Origin: Melanocharis versteri
Taxonomy: Eukaryota; Chordata; Aves; Passeriformes; Melanocharitidae
NCBI GenBank assembly: GCA_013397845.1
Contig: VZTG01009169.1
Coordinates: 1-64,000 of the forward strand
Length of the DNA stretch: 64,000 nt
Reading direction: 5' to 3'
Each line of letters starts with the position of its first letter. Within the stretch, counting starts at the first letter, position 1. The position numbers and the translations under genes were made by a program. Below are positions 1-12,369 of this stretch, one piece after another. The notes beneath the pieces were generated by a model. It was not told where the DNA came from and made no database searches. It worked only from the letters and a program-made list of their open reading frames with translations.

Positions 1-3000
1 CATGGGTCCCCAGGGCAAGGACATCCATGGGTCCGCACAGCCACGCACCCCTGCTTGGACCTGGGGCTGTGCGGGGACAGCGGAGAGAGGTGACCCGGGG
101 CAGCCGTGTGGGGAGGGGGCACCCCGACTTCTCCACAGGCACAGGTCACCGTGGCCACCTGAACACCCCCACAGCAGCCTGGACACGCCCCATGTCCCAC
201 CGCGGCTGCGGGCACTGGGCGCTGGACACTAGGCACTGCCTCGGGCGTTAATCTGAGGTGAGGGTGACAAAGAAACCCGGCCTGGCGAGTGCAGGCTCTT
301 GTCAGCTGAGGGCCCGGGCTGGGCTGTGTCTGATGGTACCGATTACCCGATGATAGACAGAGATAAATGTGTACAGCTGGAGGCAGAATAAATCGATGCT
401 ATATGTTGTATAATTGCCTTGAAAATAAGGTAATGCCTGGCTCTTGGAATGCTTTGATCTTATCAGAAAGACAAGGAGTACACTAATGGCTTTAATTAGA
501 CTTTGGGGATGAAATGAATTCAGCCTCCTGGGTGAGCTGGTTTCTGGAATTGACCACTGGTGGGGATAGAAAGGCTTTAATCAGGTTTAGGCTCTTTAAT
601 ACCCACAATAGTGTGCGTCTGCATGTGTGATACAGACCTGCTGCTCAGGGTATTTTGGCTGGGGGCTCTGAAGGCTGTGTGTGCTTGGGCTTCCAGTGCC
701 ATTGAGAGCCTTTTTCAATGTTCTTTTCCAGCTGAGTTTAAGCTCAGCAGAAGCTACTAGTTTTATTTATTGACTTCTAAGTTGAAAACAACTTGTCAAA
801 AAGCAGTGGAAAGCTGGGAATCATTTGGTTTCCCAGCAGCAGGATCATGGCAGCTGCTCCGGCAGCAAAGCAGCAAGCTGGTCATGTATGTAATTGTTAA
901 TTATTGCCTATACTGGCTACAGTTGAAGTAGAGGAAAAGCTTCTCATCTCTCTAGGAACACATCTTCGTGCTGTCCCCCAGAACACGTCGAATAAGCAGC
1001 ATTTAGTGCACAGAGGATGAGCGCGGTCTGACTCAGCGCCGTGACTCACCGGGTGAAGCTGTTGCTCATCCGCCGCTGATGTGAAGAGGGGTGGGGATGT
1101 CCCAGCTCTCAGGGGGCTCTGCCCCTGCTCCCCCCTGCCTGTGTCGGGGCCGTGTCTCCGCGTGTCCCCTGAGCAGCCTCACACCAGCATCCCTGAGTGC
1201 CTCAGAGTTTGGCTGGGGCTGGGATTTTTCGGAGGCTGCACCTGACCTTCCCTTGGTTATTTCCCAGCAGAACGGGAGTGCTTGCTAAGCAGCAGCAGCC
1301 CAGATGCTGACGCTAAACATGCAGCAGTTATTCCTCCTGGGCTGTGTTTATGTCTTCCCTGTTGTAACTACAGATTTGGATTATTTTGGTCGGTTGACAT
1401 TATCTGTCGTGCTTCCCTTATGTTAATTTGTTGGGCTTAGATGAGCTCCTGAAAAGGATTTAATAACAAGAGCTGCTGCCAATGAAAGCACAACCTTGTT
1501 CAACACTTACTGTGCAGCCAAACCCTCGGAACGCCGAGCCTCCAGGCGTGGTATCAGCTCCCTGTAAGTAGCTGAGGTTTCGTGTAAGCACAGGCAAGAG
1601 CACAGCGAGGTCAGCGCTTGCCCCACAGGCAAAGGAGGTGGGTCCCAGCCCTGCCAGGCCACGAGCCCCCCAGGAGCACCCTAATGGTGCTGGGGACAGG
1701 GAAAGCCACAACTCAGCCTCATGCAGAGAGCAGCCAGTATTTGGCGATTCTGGCTCAAAGGGAAGGGCCATGGCAGTGCCCCCAAAAAGGGAGCAAGGAT
1801 GAGGCCCCTCCTTTCCCAGATCCCCAGGGATGCCCGTTCTGTGTCCCTCACCCCAGAGGGGTGACTACACACCACGGTGGTGGTGGGACCCACCCTGGTC
1901 CCCAGGGGCCACCAAGGGGCCATGGACACCTCGTGGGTGTCCCACCACCAGCACCACTCTGACGGGAGAGGAGGATGCAGGAATGCGAGGGGAGGAAGGG
2001 CATGAGCTGCCAGGGACAGGCAGCACCAGGGACCTGTCCCCCCACACCACCCCACTCACTCCATTGCCCCAGGATGTGAGATCACCCGTGTGTGTGGGAA
2101 AGCTCCTCGCCTCGGCACAAACACACACATGCTTAGTAACATAATCTCTTAAAAGCAAAATCCCAGAAATTCCTTTTTCTTCGTGGAAAATGTTGCCTGG
2201 GGGAGAAGCTCATAATGAAGGATGAAAGCTTAATCCTTGAAGCAGAGCAGAACTGGGGGGGGGAGAGTATAAACATGACAGTTGTTGCTCAGTGAGTCGG
2301 AAAAAAAAGGTGAAGGGATAAAAGTTGTGGTGGGGCAGGAAGGTGAGGGCTGTGGGGAAGGGCTGCGGGAGCCCCGGCAGCGCTTCCTCCCTGACCGGGT
2401 CATATCCATCATTCCAGTGCTGCCGTGACAAATGCACGGGTTATCCTGGCAGTTTCAGGGACAGAAAAATGCTCTGTGCTCTGGTGAGTGAAGGTGGGAG
2501 AGTAAATGATGCTCTGTGCCTGTGTAATTCACCGCTGGGGACAGCCCTGGGTTACTGGGTATCAGCATTAGCAACACTGGGAAGGAGCTTTAATCAACAT
2601 CAGGCACTGAGCATTATAAAATAAAGCAGCATTGTGTCTCAGATTGATTTTTCCATGTTTTCTGAGCCATCAGCATGGATGCTGGCAGGCGATGTGACAA
2701 TGCTCAGAAAAAATGCACTGAAGGAAGCAGCCCCACAACACCTCACTGCCACCCCCCAGTAAACACCACTCTAACCTGCCTTCTGCAAAGCCAGAGAAAA
2801 CCTGTTTAAATCAGAGTTAAACCCTCTGCAGTGCTGCTTCATTTAAGCTGAACTTCCCTGCCAGCAGGCAGCGAGAGAGGCAGGGCAGGGGCAGGAAAGG
2901 TGGCGGGAGGAGAACATAGCTCACAGCTGGGGACAAGGACATGGGGGTCGTGCACTGGTGGCTGCATTCATGGCAGTCGAAGGAGTTGGGCTGATGATTT

Positions 3001-3426
3001 GGGGCAGAAATGGGCATCATCCATGGTTCCTGGTGTTTGTTGGCAGGTCCCAGCGAGCCAGGCCAGGTCGGAGCCATTGTGTGTCTCAAGAGGCTCCCAA
3101 GACAAAAGCTCCCCAGTCTGTGAGAGGGGATTTCCTTGCATGGCATCCCCAGTCCAAGAGGGAAAAACAAACAAGCTCCAATTCTCTTCTTTATTTTTAA
3201 TTGGCAGTGGAGCAGCAGAGGTGGGGTTACACTCTCCAGAGCCCAACCTGCTCTGTCTTTGCTCACTGCACAGCAATGCTGTTTATGGACTCAGATTCCA
3301 ACCTTCTCCTCTCTCGAGGCTGTGAAGATGTATTTCCTCTTGTGCCATTTCTCCTTCTGGCAAGCAGGCTCCCAGGTGGGTCTGGAAAATGTCAAAGTGG
3401 GAAATAAAGTTGTTCGCTGTAAAAAA

Positions 3427-3427
3427 N
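3427..3427. other. Single ambiguous base
   Basis: An isolated N just after six A bases, probably an unresolved homopolymer or polymorphic position. Confidence 0.95.
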
Positions 3428-5818
3428 GGAAAGACAAAAAGGAACAAGCCCCAGAGGTGCAGTGCGAGGTCTGCTGGGAGCCAACCCCTCAGGCAGGAAT
3501 GTGAGGACTCAGACATGAAGCATCATGAAATTCCCCCTCTGCACCATCGCTGCCATGTGCCCAGCACCAGGCACCACAGCTCCATCAGCACAGCTGAAGG
3601 CTCTGGGTTTTTCATCCCTGGAGCAGGATGAAAACACAGGGCAAGACAAAAAGAAATAAAAATAACCCAAACCTGATCTTTCTGGCCTGTAAAGGGCAGC
3701 AAACAGCAGGCAGGCACCTGGGTTGGGATGAGTCGCCCTGGTGATGGGGTGGCCTGCACTGCTTCAGCATGAGGGACCATCAGCTTGCCCAGGTGGTGGG
3801 AGCCCCACGCACAGAGGTGACAGATGACACCATCACAGCGTGGCCAGGCCGGTGGTGCCAGTGCCACCTCCACCCTGGAGCTGCCCGGCAGGAGAGGCCC
3901 AGCCTGCACGTGCTGGTGAGCGTGAGCTGGGGGAAGCCCGGGCCACGGCCGCCCACAGGAGCATCGGGGCTGGGCACAGATGCTGCAGATTAGAGAATGA
4001 AAAGCTGGGAGGTTTCTGCTGAAGACATTTTTCCATTTGTGAGGCCATGGGGTGGAGCGGGCGAGCGGGGGGGGCAGCGCCTGCAGCAACAACAAAAGGC
4101 AGAACAAGGGGGAGGGGAGCACGAGGGAGAGATTTTTGATTCATACTCAAAAATTACCCAAACTTTATTGCCAGAATGTCTACATTTTTATGTGCTTAAG
4201 CAGAGTGAGTTATGGAAATCTTAGAACAATGGAATGATCTCCTTCATTGCCCTCAATGCGTTCAAAGTCACCACCCCTCCTCACCAAGAGGAATCTCTTT
4301 TTCCGTTTTACTGACTTACAAAAATGCCTCTGCTATCAACACCCTCCACGTGCATCTCATAAATACCAGGGTGGGACACGGGGCTATTGGTGCGTGTTTT
4401 TTATAAACCCATCTCTGCCCCAACCCTTACTCAAGAAAGTTTTTATGGTGTTTGGTTGATTTGGCAAATTTTCTGCTAGAACCTGCCTGAACAAGAGGGG
4501 CTGTGAATTCCTTGATTCAGGTCCAAGCTCAGGGCTTTGTGGTTCCCTTGCTCTTGTCTTTGCTCTGTGGGAGTCCCTTATCTGTCAGTCACGTACTGAT
4601 CCTATAAATCCTCTGCCTCTCCATGTGAGAGCATTGCAGGGCGTGCCTTACACACTCCATCTGCCAGGTAAGGAACCGCAGCGCCAGCAATCCAGCTCCA
4701 GCACGTGTTTTGCAGCCCTGAACATGCAGAATAAAGTAGGTTCAGGGGGGGTTTTATCACTGTAGAGCAGGCATGGAGCAGACCCGTTCGTTCCTGAGCA
4801 CACCGGGAGCAGAGGGCAGAGGATGCCCTCCCAGGCACCTCGGGCAGGAGAGGCGCATCCATCCTCCATCCTCGGGCATCGCCAGGCTCTGGGCCGGCAG
4901 CGCCCGCAGCAGGGACGCTCTGCTGCAGGGAAAAATCCTTCCCACAGCAGCTGTGCCTGTGTAGGAAAGCGTAACAGAGCGTGCAGCAAGGGCCAGCAGA
5001 GAACACACGCCGGGGTGGTTTCCTTTGCTGCCGAGATAATTCCTCCCCACCCCTCTAAAACAGCGTCCTCCTTGGCCACGCTGGCTGAGCAAAGCCCGGC
5101 CACACAGGCCTGGGCTCTGATTTACAGCCTGCCAGCTGACGGAGCTGCAGGCAGAGAAAGTGCTGAGGTGGGAGAAAATGAGGACCAGGCCGGGAAGAGT
5201 GGGGAGGGGGCGTTTGCTGGGGAGGTTTCGGGAGCCAGAATCATCCCACCTTGGCTGCGTGCACCGGCCAGGCCGAGCGACGCCTGTGGCTGCAGAGCTC
5301 CTCAGCTGCCTGAAGGAACTGGGGCATGGATGGGAAGCCCCAATGTCTGCACAAACCCTTCTGATTATCCTTCATTTCCCAGGCTCGTCCTGGCTATCCT
5401 GCCCCACTTCCAGCTCGCCGAGGAGAGGGAGGCTGAGTGAGCCACCGGAAAACATCTCCAGCCCTATAAACTGACACCATTGTTTATAATATTCTTAAGT
5501 GCCATTGCATGATGATAGCAGCGTTCTGACAGAGAAAATTTACTTTTTCCTTCTTTTTTAAATAAAGTTAGGAAGTTGCAAGTCCCCCAGAAGATGCTTT
5601 GGCCATTATCCTGGGTTTGTTAATTTTTCTGCTTCCCCTAACTGACACAGGGAGGGCCATGTTCTTCTGCTGATGTTCTGGCACTGTCACAGCACCCACA
5701 GCACCCACAGCACTGTGCTGTGCTCAGCCTGAGCCAGACAATCTGAATCGCTGCTGGTACCAGGCTGACAGCCAAAATCCCAGGACAGAGGCTTTTACCA
5801 GCCTCCCTCCAGCCAGCT

Positions 5819-5853
5819 TCCCTCCAGCCTTTTCCTTCCTTTCTTCCTTCCTT
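5819..5853. repeat. Pyrimidine tract (CCTT/CTTC repeats)
   Basis: An almost uninterrupted run of C and T with TTCC periodicity. Confidence 0.8.
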
Positions 5854-6294
5854 GGATTTGCAGGATGAAAATTAAAAGCTGTTGATCCACTGGATAAAAT
5901 TTATCAGTGCACATTTCACATCCCGGGGGATGAAACCATTACTTTGTCATTTACTATTTGTGTGCAAACACTCCTCCTTAGGAGTCAGGCACTTTGCTGA
6001 GGGCACTGCAATTTCCTCGAATCTCCAGTTTGCTTATATTGTGCTAAAACCAAACAAACAATCCCTGAAAGGCAGCAAGAGCTGCAGGAATCTTCTGAAA
6101 AAAAAAAGGAGCAGGGATTTATCAGGTCTTCAGTGCAGCACACAGCAGGGATTCTGTGAAGACACTAAACCTACTGATAGGCACCTTCCAGAGCACCCGA
6201 GCCTCAGGGTGTCAGCAGATGTGGCTGTTTCCCATGATCAGGGATGGGGCTGGCACTTCACTGACCTGTCCTTCCATCAGCTGAGATAGGACAA

Positions 6295-6390
6295 ATCACA
6301 GAATTATGGAATCACAGAACATGCTGAGCTGGAAAGAACCCACGGAGGCCATCAAGTCCAGCTCCTGGCCCTGCACAGCACAACCCCAAA
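6295..6390 (-). mobile_element. CR1 LINE 3'-end fragment
   Basis: ATCACAGAATTATGGAATC followed by GAGCTGGAAAGAACC and CATCAAGTCCAGCTCC is the reverse complement of the avian CR1 3' end. Confidence 0.85.
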
Positions 6391-9300
6391 ACAGGAAACA
6401 ATGGATAGGAAGTTTCTAAACACGTTGAAGGTGGTTTAGGGAAAGAGGTTATGAAATGCAATTAAAGGTTTTATAAAGCATCCTGATCACACTCCTTGGT
6501 CACTGTATGATTTTGATCATAAATCAGAAAATGAGCTGGAGAGCTGGAGGGAAGGGAGTGGCCAGGAGGGCCGTGGATTGGTGTGGAATCAGTGTCGACA
6601 TAAAAGTCCACTGATGCAGAGTCAAACACCTCAAAACTTGGAAAAACTAATTTAAAAAAACCCTAAACACTGAATGCAGTACAAGCATCATGAGTCTGAC
6701 TTTTGGCTTCTCATTGCTGAGCTGCTGGTCCAACAGCTCACAAGCCAGAGGTCAAGATTCCCTGTTCCTCTTTTTGATATGTATAATTCTCATTTTTCCA
6801 TGTTGTTGGACACAAGAAGGAAAAAATCCCTCTGAATTAGCCGGCGGGGTGAGACTCTAATTGCTTTCCCAGCTCCTGCCTGAGTCGGGTCCGGAGGGCT
6901 GCCCAGGCACCCGCACGCACCCGCTCAGCCCAGGAGGAAAACAGGACAGAGAAGAAAACATGCTGCAGTTTGGGGTGGATAAACAGACTGTGGGAAGGCC
7001 CTAAATGTGAGTTCAGAGCCGAGAGCTGCCCGAGCTCTGTCGCCATCCCCGTGCCCGTGGCCAGAGCTCCCAGCCCCACGTGGCTCCACACGCATGGGCC
7101 GGCTTGGCAGACATCTCTCTATCCATTACCAGTTAATGCAATGGAACTGGCTGACAATGGGCTCAGAGGCTGCCAAAATCTAACATGAGGGCTGCAGATG
7201 TCCCTGGGACCGGCAAACCCTGCTGGAAGATCCCTGTGGAATGAAAGGTTACCCTCAATTTGCTTCAGATGCTGCTCGCACCGTCCGACAGCCATCGCTG
7301 GAGGAGGGGCCTCCATCGGAGAGAAAAGATAAATCCAGCTCTGCCTCCAGACTGTTATTGTCTCCTCTGGTTCAAATTAAGTGACTCAGGTCATTTTTTA
7401 CATGTTGCCATTTGTCTTTTACCTGAGGGCACTGCAGAAAGGAAAGAAGAAAAGGTGAATCTAGCACGAAAGTGGGGAAGGAGCAGAGTCTTTAGTAGAC
7501 AATTAACTGAACTGACATCGGGCTCTCCCTAAAACATCAAACTGGAGATTAAATGTAGGCAGACACAGCTGATTCCTTGCCAGTGGGTCCAGTGATAAAT
7601 CAGCACCAGCGGCCGTGGCTGCACGGCAGCATCCAGCCCTGATCCCAGGGATGTTACAGAGGAGGGGCGGGGTGGGAGACACCCCAGCTCCCCCCAGCAC
7701 TGTCAGACCCCACCAGCACCCCTCAGTTCGATGTCTGAGAGCCAGGAGTGAGGCTGATGCAAAGATCCAGCCCAGCAGCCAGACAGGCACGGGGTGACAC
7801 CAGTGCCACCACCAAAGGCCACCAAGTGCTTGCTGTTCCAGGCAACTAAAATGCAATGGAGAAAACAATGTCTTCTCCCAGCATCTGCTCCGTATTTCCA
7901 CAGCCAGTGCCAAAGGGCTCTGCGTGTGCTGAGGCTGGAAACGTGGGGTGACTGTTCCACCAGCATGTAAAGAAACTGGGTATTTTATCAACTGCTGTAT
8001 TAGAGGCAAATGAACTGCAGGAAGCCTCAGGTGAGTGAATGTCAGCACTGTGGGACGTGGGGAGCCCTGGCAGGTGGACCTTGCCTGTTTCTGATGCTCT
8101 CATCAGCCTGGCTCACCCGCGTGGAGAAACTGCTTGGCAGAGGGGCAAAAAAGGGGGTCTAGCGCTTACACCAGCCTGATAGGCCACAGCAGAACACCCA
8201 TTGTTTGCCCTTCCCGAGAGTTTTATAGAAACATAGAATCATTAGGGTCGGAAAAGGTATCTAAGACCATCAAGTCCAACCTTATGTGCCTGTAGAAATA
8301 AGCAGACTTGGATTAGTCTCGAGTTCCACTTGCAGAAGTCAGGAGAGGCTGGGAAAGAGGCTGGGGGCCCCTGTGTCCTGCCCACGCAGGGGCAGCAAGA
8401 TTCCCTGGCCATGGCTGGGATTGAGGATGCTCCCCGCAGCCCTGCTGCTCCCCAGGGTCACATCTCTCTCTCCAGGGAATCAGCTGGGACTGGAAGCAAT
8501 CCCTGTGGAATTGCTGATGTTTGTCAGCACCTTCCTCCCAAAGCCAGCCCCAGCCCAGGACACAGCTGAGGAGATTTATTTCTTCTGACAGGCTCTGCAC
8601 ACACTGCTATTTCTATTTGTTGCTCCTGACATGTCTTCTGCCACACTGGGCAAACTTTGGGGTCAGCCCAGAGCCAGTGGTGGGGGGTAAGATGTGAGCT
8701 ATTTTCAGATGGTTTATAAAATTGACCTCCCCAAGGTAGCCCAATGTTTGCCAAGGTGAAATCTGTGTCCATTCTGGATGATTTCTTTACCCAGTGACCC
8801 CTTATATAATTTTCCTTTTCTTTTAGAGCAGGGAGATTTCCACTTCCAGCCCAGCTGGGCATCCCACAGCCCTCCTGCAGCACCGAGACCCTCCCCAGCA
8901 TTGTGTGGGAAGGGAAACCTTGCTTCCAGCACCATCCAAGCTCCCAAATCACCTGCACTGCCTTCCTGCAAGTGCATTGGGGCAGCCAAGCTCCCCACAG
9001 AGCCCCATGGTGCCACAGCCCTGGGGATGCCCTGGCATAGGGAGAAAAAGCATTACCTTGCCCTGAATTTTCCATACTAAAACGAAACCAAAGCAAGAGC
9101 TTCAGTGGAAAGGTAGAATGGAATTTAGACCTAAATCTCTGGTACTTTTATCAGACCACAAGCAGCTCCATCCGAAAGAAGTCTCAATGTATTTGGTGAT
9201 TTAATGAAAAAAAATTATTTCCTCTTTGTCAAAAGCAGATGCATCTCATGTGTCCACTGAAGGAAAAGGTAAGTTTTTAGAAGAAAACAATTTGATGAAA

Positions 9301-11147
9301 GTCTGTTACTTCTGCCCTGTTTGGAGCATTCAGGGAGAGCTCCATCCCCACACCCAGCACTCAACCTGGCTAACCACAAACCACACGCCTGCCTTGGGTC
9401 AGGCTCCATTCTTCCAGCACTCTGATTATTTTTTCTCCTGAGGATAGGACTGGGAAGGATTCAGCCTTCAGCTCAATACAAATCCTGCCCTTTCAGTAAA
9501 GTGTAATAAACTTCTTCCCCTGACACATAGGAAAATGTTTTAAGGCAAGACTTTATAGAGAGCATCAATCACTTTGGAGGTGATGGAATTGCTGCAGAAT
9601 TATAAGCAAGTCTGAAGTGTCTACAGAGGACTCTAAACACTGTCTTCTATTTATTCTCTGTGTCCTTTGTAAATGTAAACTTCAGTGGAGTTCAGAGGCC
9701 CTTCCGTCTCCACGGCTTGTCAATCCAGCACCTTTCACCACTGCTAAAATCACAATTAAAAAAAAGGGGGATTACAAAAACAAACACAGAGCTCACGCGC
9801 GCGAGTGATGGCTGCGGACTGTTGTGGCAGCGGCGCTGGGCTCCTGCCCTGTGCCCACGTCTTCCCTCCATCAGCGTAGGGAATGAGACCCCTGGAGCCA
9901 CCTCCTTCCCCCCCCTTGACCGGTGACCGCCTGTCACGGCGGGCAGGAGGCAAGGGAAGAGCCAGAGGAGGGTGGAGCAGGGCTCACACGCTGGCCACAG
10001 CACCCACTGCTGGGTGCTCATCTGTGAACCCATCCCCACCTCTCAGAGGAACAGGGGCAGAAGGGGAAAGACCAGGACTAAATCCTGGAGAAGACAGGGA
10101 TGGAGACCCAGCTGGATGCAAGGCACGTTTTTCCCCTTGCTGTGCATGGGCAGGTTTTTATCTCCCCCAGACATGACCAGGAAGGGTTACGGTGCCCTCC
10201 TGCATAAACACCCCCCAGGGCTCTGAAAGGCTCCCAGAAGAGCATGCAGAGGACAGTGCACTGACAGCGGGATGGAGCCGGGTGTGGGAGAGCCATCCCA
10301 GCTGGAATGCTGCTCAGGGGAGCGAGTGGGAAGTGACTTTTTCTTCCACAGAATGAAAAAAGAGATAAAAGCTCTATAAAGTTAGAAGATACTCTATATT
10401 AAAAACTTCTCTTTGACAAAATAGCTGGAAAAATTACTTTATACATTGAAATATTCCACAGCTGCTCCAGGGGAAAAAAAATTCTCTTTTGAAAAATACC
10501 TTTCATGAGAGACTTCCTCTGACCCTGGAGCATCCTGATGCCAGCACACTGGACACAGAGCCTGCAGAGGGACAAGTTGCAGTGTTTTGTCCCTGCCCAT
10601 GAAGGGTCAAGAAATAAACAACTGGGAGCCTTTTGGTCATTTGCATTAGCAGAGGTTTTGGTAGGTACAAACAGCTCTACACATCCACAAGCGTCACTTT
10701 AACATCAAGGCAGAGGGAAATTCCTGCAAGGGTCAATCCACGACCCGCCTTACCTGTGCCTGAGGGACAGTCCTGGGTCCCACTCCTGCCACCTTGCTGG
10801 GAACTTGCTTTACCAGTCGATGTGGCACTGGTTCTTGCCAGCATCTCTAATCCTCTCAAAAGCCCTTTGCCCCAAAACCCAATTCAAAACAATTATTTCA
10901 GCAGAAAAGCAGCATTTTGGAGGCTCCCCTGTAACACTCTCACTAAGTCACGCTGACAGGCCAGAGTTCAGAAAGGCAACAAGGGGCACAAGCGTGGCGA
11001 GGTCCCCACGCCGCTCCTGATGGTCACTGTGACCCCGCATCTCCCACGCGAGGCTGGGGGCCCCGCATCCCCTGCAGGGCTGGGGTCTCAGGGTGGTGGC
11101 CGGTGTCCCGCAGGTGCGTGTTCCCGCGGCGCGGTGGCCTACGGGCC
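6391..11147. other. Non-coding flank
   Basis: No gene recognised. A short splice-bounded open segment at 7964-8030 is noted among the findings. Otherwise only a CR1 fragment at 8225-8283. Confidence 0.6.
8225..8283 (-). mobile_element. CR1 LINE 3'-end fragment
   Basis: ATAGAAACATAGAATCATT, then GGAAAAGGTATCTAAGACC and CATCAAGTCCAACCTT, a short inverted CR1 tail. Confidence 0.85.
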
Positions 11148-11259
11148 GGTGGCCAGCGGGGCCGGTAGCCAGCAGGGCCGGTAGCCAGCGGGGCCGGTGG
11201 CCAGCGGGGCCGGTAGCCAGCGGGGCCGGTGGCCAGCGGGGCCGGTAGCCAGCAGGTAG
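11148..11259. repeat. 16-bp minisatellite, 7 copies
   Basis: Seven consecutive 16-base units of the form GGTRGCCAGCRGGGCC, starting at 11148, 11164, 11180, 11196, 11212, 11228 and 11244, differing at one or two positions. GC-rich. It sits in a CpG-rich stretch (about 11.0-11.5 kb). Confidence 0.97.
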
Positions 11260-11489
11260 CGCTGCGGGTCCGTCCCTGGCCCCGCTGCTCCGCCGCGTCC
11301 CCGCCACCGCCGGAGCTCCGTCCCCTCCGGGGTCCGTCTGTCCCTCCCACCCCTCCACGAGTGACAACGAGCGTGGGGACCCGTCCGGCGCGGCCGCTGC
11401 CCGCGGCGGACACCGAGCAGGCGGAGCTGCGCGTTCCACCCCGCGCTGGCACCCGCTGTCCGCCGGGATCCCCGGTGCGGGACCCGTCC

Positions 11490-11633
11490 ATCAGGATTCC
11501 CGATCTGGGACTCGGGTCAGGATCCCCAGCCCATCAGGATTCCCGATCTGGGACTCGGGTCAGGATCCCCAGCCCATCAGGATTCCCGATGTGGGACTCG
11601 TGTCAGGATCCCCAGTCCATCGGATTCCTGGTG
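11490..11633. repeat. 43-bp tandem repeat, about 3.3 copies
   Basis: Units start at 11490, 11533 and 11576 with ATCAGGATTCCCGATCTGGG and end CAGGATCCCCAGCCC; a partial fourth unit begins at 11619. The first two copies are nearly identical. A degenerate copy may precede the array. Confidence 0.95.
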
Positions 11634-12273
11634 AGGGGCACCTGTGCTGCCAGATCTGTGCGGACAGGGAAGGGCAATACGGTTGCATTTGCAACAGGTC
11701 TTTTTCCTGGCATGCTCCAGAACGCCAAAACATCCCAGTGGCCACGGCATTCCGCTGCCTGCTGGCTGCGCTGCGAACAGCTGATCCCTGTAGGATCGCA
11801 CTCGCAGCCTTTCCCAGGGCTGACCTGGAGCATCCCTGCCTCCCCAGCCCACCCCGTGGCCTCCCGCCCTGTCTTCAGCTGGTTTGTTTGCACTGAAGAG
11901 TTGCTGTAGCAGAAGTGCAATTCCAGCAAAAGCTGGCAGGGAATCCAGGGGCCAAGTCCGGAGTAAATTCTGATAATGCTGTGTTTACATCAGGAATTTC
12001 TTTGGCAGATTAATCACATGAATGAAGTAACAGATGGGAACTCGCTGGAGACACTGTAACAGGAATTCCAGTGCAGGGCCAGGCTGGCAGCTCACCCCTG
12101 GAAGCACCACTACCGGGACCACCTCTGCAGGGAAGCAGGGATGAGGTCAAACAGGGATCAGTGCTGGAGAAAAGCAGCACCCAGAGGGGAACTCTCCTCC
12201 AAGAGCCAGTCAAGAGCAGCCAGGACAGCAACTCTTCCCCTGGCACACACCAGCCTGTCTTTCCAGGCCCGTG

Positions 12274-12369
12274 ACATCCAAGAAATGATGGGTATTGAGG
12301 GCATCACATCCAAGAAATGATGGGTATTGAGGGCATCACATCCAAGAAACGATGGGTATCAAGGGCATC
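12274..12369. repeat. 32-bp tandem repeat, 3 copies
   Basis: Units at 12274, 12306 and 12338 begin ACATCCAAGAAATGATGGGT and end GAGGGCATC. The third copy has a few substitutions. Confidence 0.96.

Larger units (their letters stand above)
1..6294. other. Non-coding flank
   Basis: No gene recognised. The 340-960 stretch is AT-richer and repeat-free to the eye, and might be conserved non-coding DNA. 3.8-5.4 kb is GC-rich without a credible exon. Confidence 0.6.

Noticed and set aside
1518..1563. Splice-like bounded 46-nt segment (acceptor TGTGCAG, donor GTAAGT)
   Set aside because: Too short, weak polypyrimidine tract, no continuing exon; expected by chance at this rate.
4635..4667. Splice-like bounded segment before GTAAGG
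   Set aside because: Only about ten codons, without other exons.
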